29,549 bases of DNA from Linderina pennispora (taxonomy: Eukaryota > Kickxellomycota > Kickxellomycetes > Kickxellales > Kickxellaceae): contig NW_024468372.1 in the NCBI RefSeq assembly GCF_002104995.1, positions 1-29,549 of the forward strand. The letters are read 5' to 3'. Both the position numbers and the translations under genes were made by a program. This document shows, piece by piece, positions 28,540-29,549 of the stretch. Under the pieces are notes generated by a model. That model made no database searches and had not been told where the DNA came from. It saw only the letters and a list, made by a program, of their open reading frames with translations. Within the stretch, counting starts at the first letter, position 1. Every line of letters starts with the position of its first letter.

Positions 28540-29285
28540 AGTGCTGAGTGGAATGTGCCTTGGCTAATTTCGTTCGAGTGAAGAAAAAATGCGTGGCCAG
28601 GACGGCGATCAAAAGAGAGAAGAGAGAGAAGACGCTGTTAGTAATGGAGCCAAGCCGAACACAGCCAGACGGGGGAGGAGGCTGGGTGGGAATAATGTAT
28701 AGAGCACACAGAGCGTGCGTGCTTGCTTGCTAGGGCAGTAGGGCACTTTAGAGAGGTGAAAATACAGCGCTGGCGAGGCAGAGGTGGAAGCAAGGAGAAT
28801 AGAGATTTGTGTATAGCCGTGTGGAGTCCGTTCTAGCGAATGCCACCTTTTCGTGTCTAAATACAATGTTTGTCCAGGGGTGTTGAGGGTGGGTGATGGA
28901 CACACCCCTGCAATCTTTCTGAAGAAGACGAAAAAATGAACTGCCTGAGCACGGATATGCACCGTATCATTCGCTGAGATACTGCCGAGGATGCCAGAGC
29001 CTGACAATCATTGACGAATCGCACTCCCTTCGCTCACAGATGTGATATTCGTTTCGCCAGAATGACGGCCCCACACCCTCCTCGCCCAGGGACATGTGCC
29101 CCGGTGCTGTGGAGAATACCTCGTCGCCAAATGGGACTGCTGATATGCTCAACACGGGCCCATCGTTCTTCAAGAACAATGACGCGATACTCTACCTGGT
29201 CTGATTTGCTTATGCGAAGCAGTATATGAATCGTTTTCAGGAGTCGCCCAAGGGCCTTGTGTGTTTACCTGAAGCACAGTTTGAG
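28540..29285. other. Intergenic region right of the trehalose gene
   Basis: Contains the promoter and leader of the trehalose gene, CT-rich on its strand around 28585-28680. From 28923 one plus-strand frame carries only TGA stops (29043, 29202, 29283). No alignment-worthy domain was recognised there, although a C-R-G-C-Q motif appears at about 28985-29000. Confidence 0.35.
28875..28910. promoter_or_regulatory. Inverted repeat carrying two STRE-like CCCCT cores upstream of the trehalose gene
   Basis: CAGGGGTGT (28875-28883) is mirrored exactly by ACACCCCTG (28902-28910), with 18 bases between. Each arm contains AGGGG/CCCCT, the core of the yeast stress-response element, about 340-370 bases before the ATG at 28539. 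STRE control of trehalose genes is established in yeast; its use here is inferred from position and sequence only. Confidence 0.45.
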
Positions 29286-29549
29286 AATCAGAAAACAGGG
29301 AGGAAACAGCCCAGCAGATAATCGAGGGTGTCTCCGCCTGTGCCCCGCGCACCGCCTTTTATATGTGGCTAGCGAGGCAGCACCGCATCACGCAGACCAA
29401 CTTCGCATCACTGACTGACGTCACTCGCTCCTTCCGCTCCCTTTTTGTTTGCGCTGCGCACCATGAGGAACGCCAGGACACCACTGGCAGAACATGCAGA
29501 AAGCGACACTGGCAGCAGACCCGCGCTCCTTCACACTCCCCAAAAACAT
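29286..29549 (+). CDS. Possible unidentified coding region, open at the right edge
   Basis: A frame without stops runs 264 bases to the end of the window. It encodes an amphipathic-looking stretch (T-A-Q-Q-I-I-E-G-V, then A-F-Y-M-W-L-A-R-Q-H-R-I-T-Q-T-N-F) and then a basic, His-rich part. No start is visible in this frame; an AG acceptor (AATCAG, near 29291) could begin an exon. An ATG in another frame at 29463 is also open to the edge (29 codons) and would follow a TGACGTCA site, so two different gene models compete. I do not recognise either product. Confidence 0.25.
29416..29423. promoter_or_regulatory. CRE/ATF-type palindrome TGACGTCA
   Basis: A perfect 8-base CREB/ATF-type bZIP site 39 bases before an ATG (29463) that stays open to the window edge. 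It is meaningful only if that ATG is a real start; otherwise it lies inside the competing reading frame. Confidence 0.3.

Noticed and set aside
28923-29285. TGA recoding as an amino-acid codon
   Set aside because: Undisputed genes in the window (trehalose subunit, MATE copies) use ordinary stops and have no internal TGA, so a special code is not supported.

Overview
This window is nuclear DNA of a fungus. The genes are eukaryotic, with short GT-AG introns and recognisable branch points, no operons, and divergent or convergent neighbours. Several families are fungal: the yeast-type inner-membrane protease IMP2, the Tps2/Tsl1-type trehalose subunit, MRPL27/mL41 and NOG2. The GC-rich, intron-poor style and the mix of homologs suggest an early-diverging lineage, perhaps Kickxellomycotina. 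That placement is an inference from general resemblance and has low certainty.

Layout. 0-5 kb: 3' part of triose-phosphate isomerase (+), a WBP4-like U1-type zinc-finger splicing protein (-), a TDA3-like FAD oxidoreductase (+) and a five-exon TBC-domain Rab GAP (-). 5.5-6.1 kb: IMP2, subunit 2 of the mitochondrial inner-membrane peptidase (+). 6.1-7.6 kb: an accessory island with a large imperfect inverted repeat and an AT-rich stretch holding a decayed zinc-knuckle-like ORF. 7.6-9.7 kb: a KHDC4/BLOM7-type tandem KH protein (+) with a pure 24-unit AGC/CAG repeat. 9.9-20.2 kb: four tandem, intronless MATE-family transporters, all on the minus strand. 21.1-23.8 kb: mitochondrial ribosomal protein mL41 (-) and the ribosome-assembly GTPase NOG2 (+), head to head. 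24.1-25.3 kb: a small bacterial-type DAGK/YegS lipid kinase with introns (+). 25.4-28.5 kb: a Tps2/Tsl1-type trehalose synthase subunit with no phosphatase domain (-). Right edge: a possible unidentified coding region.

Two things stand out. First, all four MATE paralogs carry the same acidic dileucine motif, E-x-T-x-L-L, in otherwise unalignable N-terminal tails, and all replace the usual Q-A-(F/Y)-G-A of the family by (S/T)-A-F-T-A-S. This suggests a co-sorted, probably vacuolar, antiporter set that grew by tandem duplication. Second, about thirty single-base frame breaks are spread over the other genes, mostly in short C or G runs, while the four MATE genes and IMP2 contain none. The broken genes are essential ones with intact motifs on both sides of each break, so I read most breaks as assembly errors rather than pseudogenes. 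The uneven distribution still needs an explanation.

The remaining genes do not form one pathway. They are ordinary housekeeping functions (glycolysis, splicing, vesicle traffic, mitochondrial protein maturation, ribosome assembly, trehalose metabolism) around the transporter array.
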